Shown: positions 8,297 through 15,863 of the stretch, in pieces
Layout of the letters: each line of letters opens with the position of its first letter
Numbering within the stretch: the first letter of the stretch is position 1
Assembly: GCF_040536835.1 (NCBI RefSeq)
Contig: NZ_CP159578.1
Span: forward strand, 3,658,001-3,722,000
Length of the DNA: 64,000 nucleotides
Reading direction: 5' to 3'
DNA from: Salinicola endophyticus
GTDB taxonomy: Bacteria > Pseudomonadota > Gammaproteobacteria > Pseudomonadales > Halomonadaceae
Program-made: the position numbers and the translations under genes
Notes under the pieces: generated by a model
The model's input: the letters and a program-made list of their open reading frames with translations, nothing else
The model's database searches: none
Told to the model about the DNA's origin: nothing

Positions 8297-9208
8297 ATGA
8301 CTCACACTACTGGCAGCTCGCAATCCTACGTGGCCGATACCCGCAACGAAGAGGTGATCGTCTATGTCGACGGCGAATTCAAACCCAAGCACCAGGCGAC
8401 GGTATCGATCTTCGACAGCGGCTTCGTCCTCGGCGACGGCGTCTGGGAAGGCATCCGACTGGTCGATGGCCGGCTGATCGCGCTCGACGAGCATCTGGAG
8501 CGGCTCTATCAAGGCGCCGCCTCTATCTCGCTGGATATCGGTGTCACCCGCGACGAGCTGGTCGACCTGATTCGGGAAACTCTGGACAAGAACAGCATGC
8601 ACGATGGCGTGCATATTCGGCTGATGGTGAGCCGCGGGCTCAAGAGTACTCCCAACCAGGACCCGCGTTTCCTGCGCGGCAAGGCCACCATCGTCATCGT
8701 CGCCGAGCACAAGGTGGTGGACAAGGCCACCAAGGCGCAGGGCCTGACGCTATTCACCTCGACCTTTCGCTGCAGCAGCCCCGACGTCTTCGATCTGCGG
8801 CTCAACTCCCATAGCCGGCTCAACTTCATTCAGGCACTGATTCAGGCGATCAATGCTGGCGCCAACGAAGCACTGATGCTCGACCCGCATGGCTTCGTCG
8901 CCAGCTGCAACTCGACCAACTTCTTCATCGTTCGCGACGGCGAGCTGTGGACTTCCACCGGGCGCTACAACTTCAATGGCATCACCCACAAGACGGTCAT
9001 GCGTCTGGCGCGGCAGGCGGGTATCGTGGTGCGCGAGCTGGACTTCACCCTGGCGCAGACTTACACCGCCGACGAGGCTTTCGTCACCGGCACGCTGGGT
9101 GGTCTGACACCGGTCTATCACATCGACGGACATGCTATCGTGAACCGCCGTGACGCCAGCCTGATGCAGCGTCTGACGGGTCTCTACGACGACTACCTCA
9201 AGGGCTGA
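8297..9208 (+). CDS. Class IV aminotransferase-fold protein lacking the expected PLP lysine
   Basis: A 303-residue protein of the branched-chain/D-amino-acid aminotransferase family (fold type IV). The N-terminal half has VSIFDSGFVLGDGVWEGIRL and HLERL; the C-terminal half has ANEALMLDPHGFVASCNSTNFFIV and NGITHKTVMRLA, which normally bind the PLP phosphate. The segment that should carry the Schiff-base lysine (DIKSLN-type in D-amino acid aminotransferases) reads DLRLNSHSRLNFIQA and has no lysine. The nearest lysines are KAQG, about 30 residues before it, and ITHK, well after. The start at 8297 follows GGAAGGA; an ATG at 8282 is in frame but lacks a site. It lies between the NhaC carrier and the GntR gene in one operon. 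The fold is certain; transaminase activity is doubtful. Confidence 0.85.
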   Translation: MTHTTGSSQSYVADTRNEEVIVYVDGEFKPKHQATVSIFDSGFVLGDGVWEGIRLVDGRLIALDEHLERLYQGAASISLDIGVTRDELVDLIRETLDKNSMHDGVHIRLMVSRGLKSTPNQDPRFLRGKATIVIVAEHKVVDKATKAQGLTLFTSTFRCSSPDVFDLRLNSHSRLNFIQALIQAINAGANEALMLDPHGFVASCNSTNFFIVRDGELWTSTGRYNFNGITHKTVMRLARQAGIVVRELDFTLAQTYTADEAFVTGTLGGLTPVYHIDGHAIVNRRDASLMQRLTGLYDDYLKG

Positions 9209-9238
9209 CGTCATAACTCACGCCACTTTGAGAAACGC

Positions 9239-9904
9239 ATGCTATCGACCGATATCGCGCAGATTCCGGCCCGCCAGACGCTCTGGGAGCAGACCGCCCA
9301 GCGCCTGCAGACACTGATCGCCAATGGCACCATCGCCCCCGGTACGCGGTTGACCGAGAATGCGCTGGCCCAGCAGCTCGGCGTCAGCCGCGCGCCGCTG
9401 CGCGAAGCCATCCGCCATCTGATGAATATCGGCCTGCTGATCAGCGAACCCTACAAGGGCGTACGCGTGCTCGAACTCACACCCGAGGGGCTGCATCAGC
9501 TCTATGAGTACCGTACCGGCCTGGAACAGATGGCGTTCACGAGCCTCTGGCCCAAGCGCACCGCGGCCAGTTTCGACGACCTAGAGCAGCGCCATGCGCG
9601 CCTGCTCGAGGCGATCGATGCCGGCGACGGTGCACAGGCGATCGACCGCGAGCTCGCGCTGCATCAATGGTGCTACGAGCTCAGCGGCAACCCTCTGCTG
9701 CTCGATGCCTGGTCGCGCATCAAACCGCACCTGCAGTGCTACTTCGTGCTGCACCAGCGCGCACACAACCGCCCCGGACCGGCCCGCCAATCGCACGACA
9801 GCTACCTGGAACACGCCAAGGGTGACTCGCTGGAGGCAACGCTCAGCTATATCGCCCGTCATATGCAGCAGGGCCTGGCGCAGGTGATTCAGACCCTGGA
9901 CTGA
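9239..9904 (+). CDS. GntR-family transcriptional regulator, FCD subfamily
   Basis: A 221-residue repressor-type protein. The N-terminal winged helix (about residues 12-78) contains IAPGTRLTENALAQQLGVSRAPLREAIRHL, shown here by its key LGVSRAPLREA recognition helix. The C-terminal FCD helical domain has the ELALHQWCYELSGNPLL and SHDSYLEHAKGD segments carrying candidate metal/ligand residues Asp, His and His. It begins 30 bases after the aminotransferase-like gene and ends by overlapping the convergent ygjV-like gene by 16 bases. It probably acts at the palindrome at 6793-6811 upstream of its own operon. Confidence 0.92.
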   Translation: MLSTDIAQIPARQTLWEQTAQRLQTLIANGTIAPGTRLTENALAQQLGVSRAPLREAIRHLMNIGLLISEPYKGVRVLELTPEGLHQLYEYRTGLEQMAFTSLWPKRTAASFDDLEQRHARLLEAIDAGDGAQAIDRELALHQWCYELSGNPLLLDAWSRIKPHLQCYFVLHQRAHNRPGPARQSHDSYLEHAKGDSLEATLSYIARHMQQGLAQVIQTLD

Positions 9905-10410
9905 TAGCACCAGCGCCGTAGCCGCCAGATCGTCACCAGGTTGGTCACCAGCGCCAGCAGTTCGGCGACGATGCCGCCGAGGGAGCCGATCAGCGCGTTG
10001 TTGATCAGCCATGCCAGCGCGGCTGCGGCCAGACACAGCCGCATGGGGATGCCACGCAGCATGAACATGCCCACGGTACCGAACAGCGTCGCCACCAGCG
10101 GCCACAGGTCCGCTGGACCGCGCGCTGCGGCCAGCGCCACCGCCAGGTTGAGCACCAGCATGCCGAGCATCACCCGCCAGTCGCCGCGATAGTGGCGCGC
10201 CAGCAGAATCCGCACGATCACCAACAGCGTGATACCCGCCGCCGTCCACTCGCCGAACAGCAGGAAATGCACGGCAAAGGCGACATTGGCGAAGATCAGG
10301 TGGAGCAGCAGCCGATCGTCCTGGCGGCTGGCAAAGGCCAGGATGATGAAACCCAGCGCGATCAGCCCGCCGAGCTGTGCGACCAGCGTGGTGGCATCGA
10401 GTGGCGGCAT
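9889..10410 (-). CDS. YgjV-family inner-membrane protein
   Basis: A 173-residue hydrophobic protein with about five or six membrane segments, including QLGGLIALGFIILAFASRQDD at the N-terminus, a second span containing FAVHFLLFGEWTAAGI, and ALAWLINNALIGSLGGIVAE near the end. Length and pattern match the YgjV family (PF10688) of bacterial inner-membrane proteins of unknown function. Transcribed alone on the minus strand; its 3' end overlaps the GntR gene. No function can be assigned. Confidence 0.75.
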   Translation of the reverse strand: MPPLDATTLVAQLGGLIALGFIILAFASRQDDRLLLHLIFANVAFAVHFLLFGEWTAAGITLLVIVRILLARHYRGDWRVMLGMLVLNLAVALAAARGPADLWPLVATLFGTVGMFMLRGIPMRLCLAAAALAWLINNALIGSLGGIVAELLALVTNLVTIWRLRRWCYQSRV

Positions 10411-10574
10411 GCGTCCCTCTCCCTGTGACGGCCGCGTTCCCCGGCCGATGCTAGATAGCCTGCTATACTTTTCCCCGGGTTGTCCGGCGCGCCGCCGGGC
10501 GCCGTTTCAGCGGCCACTGCCGGCAAGACGCCCCTCGCCGGCCAAGATCATTTACCCCGTACAGGAAGCCAGAC

Positions 10575-11288
10575 ATGCCCCAGACCCACATCAAGACCGA
10601 ATGGATCGAGATCACCGCCGAGGACGGCAAGACGTTCAAGGCTTATCAGGCGCTGCCACACAAGGGCAAGGGCCCCGGCATTCTGCTGATCCAGGAGATC
10701 TTCGGCGTCAACGGCCATATCCGCGGTGTCGCCGAGCAGTACGCCATGGATGGCTACAGTGTCATCGCGCCCGATGTCTTCTGGCGCGAAGCGCCAGGGG
10801 TCGAGCTGGGCTATGACGGTGACGACTGGAAAGCCGCCGTGGCGCACAAGCAGGCGCTGGACTACCCCACCGTGATCAGCGACCTGCGCGCCGCCACCCG
10901 GGCACTGCGTGCAAGCCCGGTGTGCGAAGGGCCGATCGCCTCGGTGGGCTACTGCATGGGCGGTGTGCTTTCCTACCTGTGTGCGCTGGATGCGGGCGTC
11001 GATGCCGCGGTGTGCTACTACGCCGGTGGCCTCACCGAGTATCTCGATCGCGCCGGCGAGCTCGCGGTACCGGCCCAGTTCCACTTCGGTGCCGAGGACG
11101 ATCATATCCCGCTCGATCATGTCGAACAGACCCGCGACGCGTTCGCCGCCAACCGCGAGGTCGAGGTGCATCTCTATGACGGCGCCGAGCACGGCTTCAA
11201 CTGCTGGTCGCGGGCGAGCTATCACCAGCAGGCCGCGGCGCTGGCCCATGGGCGCACTTTGACCTTTCTCGCTGGCCGCACAGCCTGA
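10575..11288 (+). CDS. Dienelactone hydrolase family protein
   Basis: A 237-residue alpha/beta hydrolase of the dienelactone hydrolase type (carboxymethylenebutenolidase in chlorocatechol degradation; many homologues are general esterases). The triad is visible: nucleophile Cys127 in GYCMGG, acid Asp175 or Asp176 in FGAEDDHIP, and His206 in AEHGFNC. Also typical is QEIFGVNGHIRGVAEQYA at residues 40-57. It stands alone; a TATACT -10-like box lies about 100 bases upstream (10461). With no aromatic-ring genes nearby, a role in chloroaromatic metabolism is unlikely. Confidence 0.92.
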   Translation: MPQTHIKTEWIEITAEDGKTFKAYQALPHKGKGPGILLIQEIFGVNGHIRGVAEQYAMDGYSVIAPDVFWREAPGVELGYDGDDWKAAVAHKQALDYPTVISDLRAATRALRASPVCEGPIASVGYCMGGVLSYLCALDAGVDAAVCYYAGGLTEYLDRAGELAVPAQFHFGAEDDHIPLDHVEQTRDAFAANREVEVHLYDGAEHGFNCWSRASYHQQAAALAHGRTLTFLAGRTA

Positions 11289-11442
11289 AGCGCGACCCCG
11301 CCACGCTAGGCCTTTGTCAGGCGCTTGCCGGGCGCGGCGACGCCGACTAGCTTCTGACCAGGATAGATACTGTCAGCCATAGACCCCTTTACTCGCTAAG
11401 GCGCGCCATCTCGGCAGGCGCCAACCCAGCCAGGAGGCACTC

Positions 11443-11691
11443 ATGGGCATCATCACGTGGATCATCTTCGGTCTGATCGCCGGCGCCATCGCCAAGCTGA
11501 TCATGCCGGGCAAGGATCCGGGCGGCTTCATCGTCACCATCATCCTCGGCATCCTGGGTGCGGTCGTGGGTGGCTGGATCGGCACCGCACTCGGCTTCGG
11601 CAGCGTCTCCGGCTTCAACCTCGGCAGCTTCGCGATCGCCGTCCTCGGCGCCATCGTGCTGTTGATCGTCTATCGCGTGGTGCGCAAATAG
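11443..11691 (+). CDS. GlsB/YeaQ/YmgE-family stress-response membrane protein
   Basis: An 82-residue protein with three hydrophobic spans and the glycine-rich signatures of the family: GLIAGAIAKLIMPG followed by GGFIVTIILGILGAVVGGW, and a last span FAIAVLGAIVLLIVYR. Members (PF04226) are small inner-membrane proteins, often induced by osmotic or envelope stress; the molecular role is unknown. The ATG at 11443 is preceded by CAGGAGG. A single-gene unit. Confidence 0.92.
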   Translation: MGIITWIIFGLIAGAIAKLIMPGKDPGGFIVTIILGILGAVVGGWIGTALGFGSVSGFNLGSFAIAVLGAIVLLIVYRVVRK

Positions 11692-11786
11692 CGCCAAACC
11701 CAGTCTCCCCTCATCGTCGCCGCGGGCATGGTGCCGGCGGCGGCCACTGCCGCCACGTCATCGCGTCCCCTCAGGAATCTTTCGCT

Positions 11787-12407
11787 ATGCCCAGCAACGC
11801 CCACTTCTACCAGCCCCGAGAGGGGCATGGCCTGCCGCACAATCCGTTCAAGGCGATCATCGGCCCGCGCCCGATCGGCTGGATCTCGTCACAGGACGCG
11901 TCGGGGCAGTTGAATCTGGCCCCTTACAGCTTCTTCAACGCCTTCGCCGATACCCCGCCGATCATCGGTTTCTCCAGTGCCGGCTACAAGGACAGCGTGC
12001 GCAACATCGAACGCACCGGCGAGTTCTGCTGGCAGCTGGCGACCCGCCCTCTGGCCGAAGCCATGAACCAGAGCGCGGCGTCGGTGGCCCCGGAGGTCGA
12101 CGAGTTCAGCCTGGCCGGGCTCACCCCGAGCGCCTCCCAGGTCGTCGCGGTGCCCCATGTGGGCGAAGCCCAGGTGGTTTTCGAGTGCCGTCTGAGCCAG
12201 ACGCTGCGGCTGCGCTCCGCCGCTGGGGAAGAGATCGACAACTGGCTGGTACTGGGCGAGGTGGTCGGGGTGCACATCGATCCTGCCCTGCTGGTCGATG
12301 GCATCTATCAGACCGCCGCCGCGCGCCCGATCCTGCGCGGCGGCGGTCCGGCGGACTACTTCGAGGCCGCCGAGGCGCAGCGTTTCCAGATGCGCCGACC
12401 GGGCTGA
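11787..12407 (+). CDS. Flavin reductase-like (FMN-binding split-barrel) protein
   Basis: A 206-residue protein of the flavin reductase/DIM6-NTAB family. Typical elements are PHNPFKAIIGPRPIGWISSQDASGQLNLAPYSFFNAF near residues 17-52 (shown by its GPRPIGWIS and NLAPYSFFN cores), SVRNIERTGEF, and HIDPALLVDG near the end. Members bind FMN and either reduce flavin or use it for a monooxygenase; no partner gene is adjacent. The frame is open upstream into the YeaQ gene region but the homology begins at the 11787 ATG. It converges on the diguanylate cyclase gene with a 7-base gap. Confidence 0.88.
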   Translation: MPSNAHFYQPREGHGLPHNPFKAIIGPRPIGWISSQDASGQLNLAPYSFFNAFADTPPIIGFSSAGYKDSVRNIERTGEFCWQLATRPLAEAMNQSAASVAPEVDEFSLAGLTPSASQVVAVPHVGEAQVVFECRLSQTLRLRSAAGEEIDNWLVLGEVVGVHIDPALLVDGIYQTAAARPILRGGGPADYFEAAEAQRFQMRRPG

Positions 12408-12414
12408 GCGCGGC

Positions 12415-14007
12415 TCAGCCGTTGCCGTCGGACGTGTGGAAGCGCCAGGTATTGCGCCCGGCGCGCTTGGCCGCGTACATCGCGCGGTCGGCGAGCAGCA
12501 GCGCCTGCTGCGGCTCCTCGGTATCCACCCCGAGCAGCGCCACCCCGATGCTGACCCCGATGGTGATCGCCACCCCCGACTCGAGCTCGATCGGGGTCTG
12601 CAGCCCCGCGACGAAGCGCGCCAGCAGCGCCTCGACCTCGTCGCGCTGCCCGCACCCTTCCAGCAGCAGCACGAACTCGTCACCGCCCAACCGCGCCACG
12701 TAGTCGCGTTGGCGCAGCAGCATCGCCAGCTCGCCGCCGACGTGGCGCAGTACACGGTCTCCGGCGTGGTGACCGTGGGTGTCGTTGATCTGCTTGAAGT
12801 GATCGAAGTCGAGCAGCACGAGGGCGTGGCAACGATCCGGGTAGAGCCGATGATGGCGCCCCATCACCGCCAGACGGCGATCGAAGCCACGCCGGTTGCC
12901 GAGCCCGGTCAGCGGGTCGGTCACCGCCAGCTGCTCGGCCGCGTCCGCGGCGCGCTTACGCGCGGTGACATCATGTGCGACCCCCTGCAAGCGCCCGGCC
13001 TCCAGCGGGTTGAGCACCAGATTGACCCAGCGCCGCGGCTCCTCGTCGCCCAGCGCCACCTCCCACTGCTGCCCACGGCCGCCGGCGACCACCGTGGCCG
13101 GGCTGGCGCCAAAGCTGCCCTCGGGGTCGACCAGGGTGGCGAAGTCGATCGGGTGACGGGTCAGGTCGCGCTTGGCGGGCAGCTTGAACAAACGCCGGAA
13201 GGCGGGGTTGGCGACGCGGATCGTGCCATCGTCGTCGACCTCGAAGATTCCCGTCTCGACATTGTCGAAGATCGCCCGGTAGCGGCGCTCCTCGACCTCG
13301 CGCTCGAGGCGCAGACAGCGCTCGGCGTCGAGGCTCTGGACCAGGTTATCGATCATGGCGTTGACGCTGTTCACCAACTGACCGATCTCGTCGTCGCGGT
13401 TACCCCGCGGCGCCTGCAGTTTCTGCCCGGTTTCCGCCTCCAGCGCTCGCAGCCGTTGCGACAACCCGGTGATCGGGCGGGTCACGTAGCGCACCACCAC
13501 CAGCACCACACAGAAGCCGATCCCCAGCAGCTGCAGCAGCAGCGCACCGCCGACAAAGCGCGAGGCCTGACCGACCAGACCATCGATATAGCGCTGGTCG
13601 GGATCGATGATCAGGCGGCACAGGGGTGTCTCGGGCTCGAACGGCGACGATATCTCGCGCGTGAACAGGGCATCGTTGGGGCTGTCGATCGGCCCGCCCC
13701 GACCGATCAGCAGTTTGCCGTCGAGGGATTCGATGCGTACTGCATGCACGATGTCGTTGCTCAGCAGGCCATCGGCCAGCTCCCGCGCCAGCTCCTCGCC
13801 GTTCAGGAAGCAGGCGATCTGTGCCGTGCGCTCGACCGTGGTCAGCAGGCCCTCGAGGCGCGCCTGCTGCTCCCGATGCACACTCTGGGCGCGAAAGTGC
13901 ACCGCCAGCAGCAGGAAGGCGACGCCCAGCAGGCCCACGATCAGCAAAATGATCGCCGTGGTGCGCAGCGCCAGGCGGGTTTGTAACAGCATCAGCAGTC
14001 GCGACAT
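12415..14007 (-). CDS. Membrane diguanylate cyclase (HAMP-PAS-GGDEF), c-di-GMP cassette 1
   Basis: A 530-residue inner-membrane sensor that should make c-di-GMP. Order: membrane helix at 15-36, periplasmic domain of about 115 residues (37-150) resembling the CHASE8-type sensor of YfiN, second helix at 151-174, HAMP at about 172-225, PAS at about 240-350, and GGDEF domain from 360. The active-site GGDEF is intact at 441-445 and an inhibitory site RQRD sits at 432-435, exactly five residues before it, so product inhibition is expected. It is the last gene of a three-gene unit: the PstS-like gene ends 3 bases before its start. The periplasmic domain could read the state of that protein (inference). 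Confidence 0.93.
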   Translation of the reverse strand: MSRLLMLLQTRLALRTTAIILLIVGLLGVAFLLLAVHFRAQSVHREQQARLEGLLTTVERTAQIACFLNGEELARELADGLLSNDIVHAVRIESLDGKLLIGRGGPIDSPNDALFTREISSPFEPETPLCRLIIDPDQRYIDGLVGQASRFVGGALLLQLLGIGFCVVLVVVRYVTRPITGLSQRLRALEAETGQKLQAPRGNRDDEIGQLVNSVNAMIDNLVQSLDAERCLRLEREVEERRYRAIFDNVETGIFEVDDDGTIRVANPAFRRLFKLPAKRDLTRHPIDFATLVDPEGSFGASPATVVAGGRGQQWEVALGDEEPRRWVNLVLNPLEAGRLQGVAHDVTARKRAADAAEQLAVTDPLTGLGNRRGFDRRLAVMGRHHRLYPDRCHALVLLDFDHFKQINDTHGHHAGDRVLRHVGGELAMLLRQRDYVARLGGDEFVLLLEGCGQRDEVEALLARFVAGLQTPIELESGVAITIGVSIGVALLGVDTEEPQQALLLADRAMYAAKRAGRNTWRFHTSDGNG

Positions 14008-14010
14008 CGC

Positions 14011-14433
14011 TCACTCGCTCAGTATCAGCACGACGTGCAGATCGTCACCCACCTCGCGGCTGTCGAGATAACCGACGGCGCTCGGATTGTGCGCCACCAG
14101 CTGGCGCATCTCGACGGCCGTCGTTACCTGCTGCGGCGGGGAGGCCTCGCCCGAGAAGACCAGGCGCGCCCAGTAGGCGTTGATCTCGGCCAGATTCTTG
14201 TTCACCAGCGCACGATAGAAACGCACCTTGAGCGGTGCCACGTCCAGCGGCAGCGCCGGATTGCCATTGGGCAGCTTGCGATAACGGCCCATGAAGATAT
14301 TGACCACCTCGCTGCGGGTGAGCTGACCGACGCCGCTGCCGGCCTCGACCACGATGGCGATATCCGCCTTCGCCGGAAGCGTCAGCGTCAGCGTCAGTAG
14401 CGCTATGAGAAGACAGGCGCGCACGCGAATCAT
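14011..14433 (-). CDS. Small PstS-like periplasmic substrate-binding protein, cassette 1
   Basis: A 140-residue exported protein: Sec signal peptide with hydrophobic core ACLLIALLTLTLTLPAKA (cleavage after AKA near residue 23), then a short PBP-like domain. It resembles the phosphate-binding PstS family (PF12849) in SEVVNIFMGRYRKLPNG near residue 42 and WARLVFSGEASPPQQVTTA near 88, but is about half the length of a true PstS. The homologue in cassette 2 (34559-34993) shares the W-x-R-x-VFSG, TA-x-x-M and P-x-x-(I/V)GY pattern. It sits between the barrel gene (10-base gap) and the cyclase gene (3-base gap). No phosphate permease genes are present, so a signalling rather than transport role is likely. 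Confidence 0.8.
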   Translation of the reverse strand: MIRVRACLLIALLTLTLTLPAKADIAIVVEAGSGVGQLTRSEVVNIFMGRYRKLPNGNPALPLDVAPLKVRFYRALVNKNLAEINAYWARLVFSGEASPPQQVTTAVEMRQLVAHNPSAVGYLDSREVGDDLHVVLILSE

Positions 14434-14443
14434 GCCCAGGTTC

Positions 14444-15604
14444 CTAGAAGATGAAGTCCAGCCCGAGACTGAAGATCGAGCTCCAACCGCCCTCCCAGTC
14501 GCTGTCGCCACGCCACAAGAAGCCAGGCCTGTGTGTATCGATACGATCGAGCTGCACCTTGAGTGCGATATCCCTGGCGACGTCGAAGCGCGTACCGAAG
14601 GTCCAGGTGCGCTGGTCGATATCGGTGACGTCGGGATGGGTGGAAGACGTGATGGCACGGGAGTGCGCGACATAGGGCGTCACCTGCCCCAACCGGTAAC
14701 CGACCGAGAGCAGCGCCGAATCGATCCGGCCGTGGTAGCGCGCGGTACGGCTACGGTTCCACATCGCCTGTACCTGCAGCGGGCCGCTGTCATACAGCGC
14801 CCCCAACGAGAACAGCCGCAGCCGCGAGAAGCCGAGCGCGCGTTCGACCTCGCGCTCGCCATCCAACCCGGGTATCTGAAGGCTGTCGATCTCGTTCACC
14901 AGCCCACCAGTGTAGTCCACGTCCGAGCGCACTTCGGTATAGCTGGTGCGCAGGCGCCAGGGGCCGTGCTCGTAGTCGAGGTGTCCGCCGTAGACGGCGT
15001 CGGCATCGAAGTCCGCGACCAGGTCATCGACCACGTGGATGCGGCTCTCGGAGCGCCCGGCGTAGAGCTTGAGCCGCACCAGGTCGCTGCCCAGCGGCTG
15101 CTTGAAGGTGATGTCGGCGCCGTCGATATGGGTCAACTGCAGCATGCCGAACTGATCCACCGGGGGTCTCGCCCAGGGGTAGGCGTAACCCACGTAGCGC
15201 GAATCGGCGAGCTGGAAAACATCCCAACCCAGACGCCCGGCGCGCAGCTGCAGCGCGGGGTCAGGGCGATAGCGCACGAACGCCCAGCTCAGCTCGGGGC
15301 GGTAATTGCCGCTGTCGTGGTAGCGGCTGATCCCCTGCACCACCAGGTCCCAACGCGGCTCGAAACGCCACTCGAGCTGCGCCCCTAGCAGGCTGTCGAC
15401 CCGCGCACTCCACCCCTCTCCGGCGCCCTTGGGCTGGCCGATGTCACGCAGGAACTCGGCATCGGAATTGTCGCTGTGAACCAGCCCCAGGGTGCCGAAA
15501 CCGCTCAGCGTGAGGCGGCCGTCGTCGCTTGCATGAAACGCCTGGGCCGCCAGACTCATGCTCATCAGCACCAGTCCCAGCCCTATCTGTCGCCATCGCT
15601 GCAT
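14444..15604 (-). CDS. Outer-membrane beta-barrel protein, cassette 1
   Basis: A 386-residue exported protein: signal peptide QIGLGLVLMSMSLAAQA with cleavage near residue 22, then a run of alternating amphipathic strands with many aromatic residues, ending in FSLGLDFIF; a terminal Phe is the outer-membrane insertion signal. The mature N-terminus LTLSGFGTLGLVHSDNSD resembles that of the cassette 2 barrel (FQVHGFMSQALILTDHND), so the two are probably homologous. No TonB box or plug domain is visible, so it looks like a porin-like or scaffold barrel of unknown ligand. It is the first gene of the operon with the PstS-like and cyclase genes. Confidence 0.82.
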   Translation of the reverse strand: MQRWRQIGLGLVLMSMSLAAQAFHASDDGRLTLSGFGTLGLVHSDNSDAEFLRDIGQPKGAGEGWSARVDSLLGAQLEWRFEPRWDLVVQGISRYHDSGNYRPELSWAFVRYRPDPALQLRAGRLGWDVFQLADSRYVGYAYPWARPPVDQFGMLQLTHIDGADITFKQPLGSDLVRLKLYAGRSESRIHVVDDLVADFDADAVYGGHLDYEHGPWRLRTSYTEVRSDVDYTGGLVNEIDSLQIPGLDGEREVERALGFSRLRLFSLGALYDSGPLQVQAMWNRSRTARYHGRIDSALLSVGYRLGQVTPYVAHSRAITSSTHPDVTDIDQRTWTFGTRFDVARDIALKVQLDRIDTHRPGFLWRGDSDWEGGWSSIFSLGLDFIF

Positions 15605-15863
15605 ACCGGGTCTCAGGGGTGGGCGGCGTGGCTGCCACGCGTCCCACCGCTCGAAGAAAAATTAGAATGTCTGCATTATTGTCGGCAGATGACAGCCTTT
15701 CTGAAGTCGGCAACCCGCCGAGGGCGCAGGCACGGGCCGGTTCTGCCCACCCAAGCGACGCCACTCGGCGGGGAACGCGACGTGTTAGACTTTGTCTCTA
15801 TAAGCCCATTTTTCACGCCAATGTGCGCCGACCGTTATTGGCCCGGATGGAGATAGCCGCTCA

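Noticed and set aside
14434..14673. Longer PstS-like frame extending to 14673
   Set aside because: The extra part lies within the barrel gene in another frame; the signal peptide and a ribosome site define the start at 14433.
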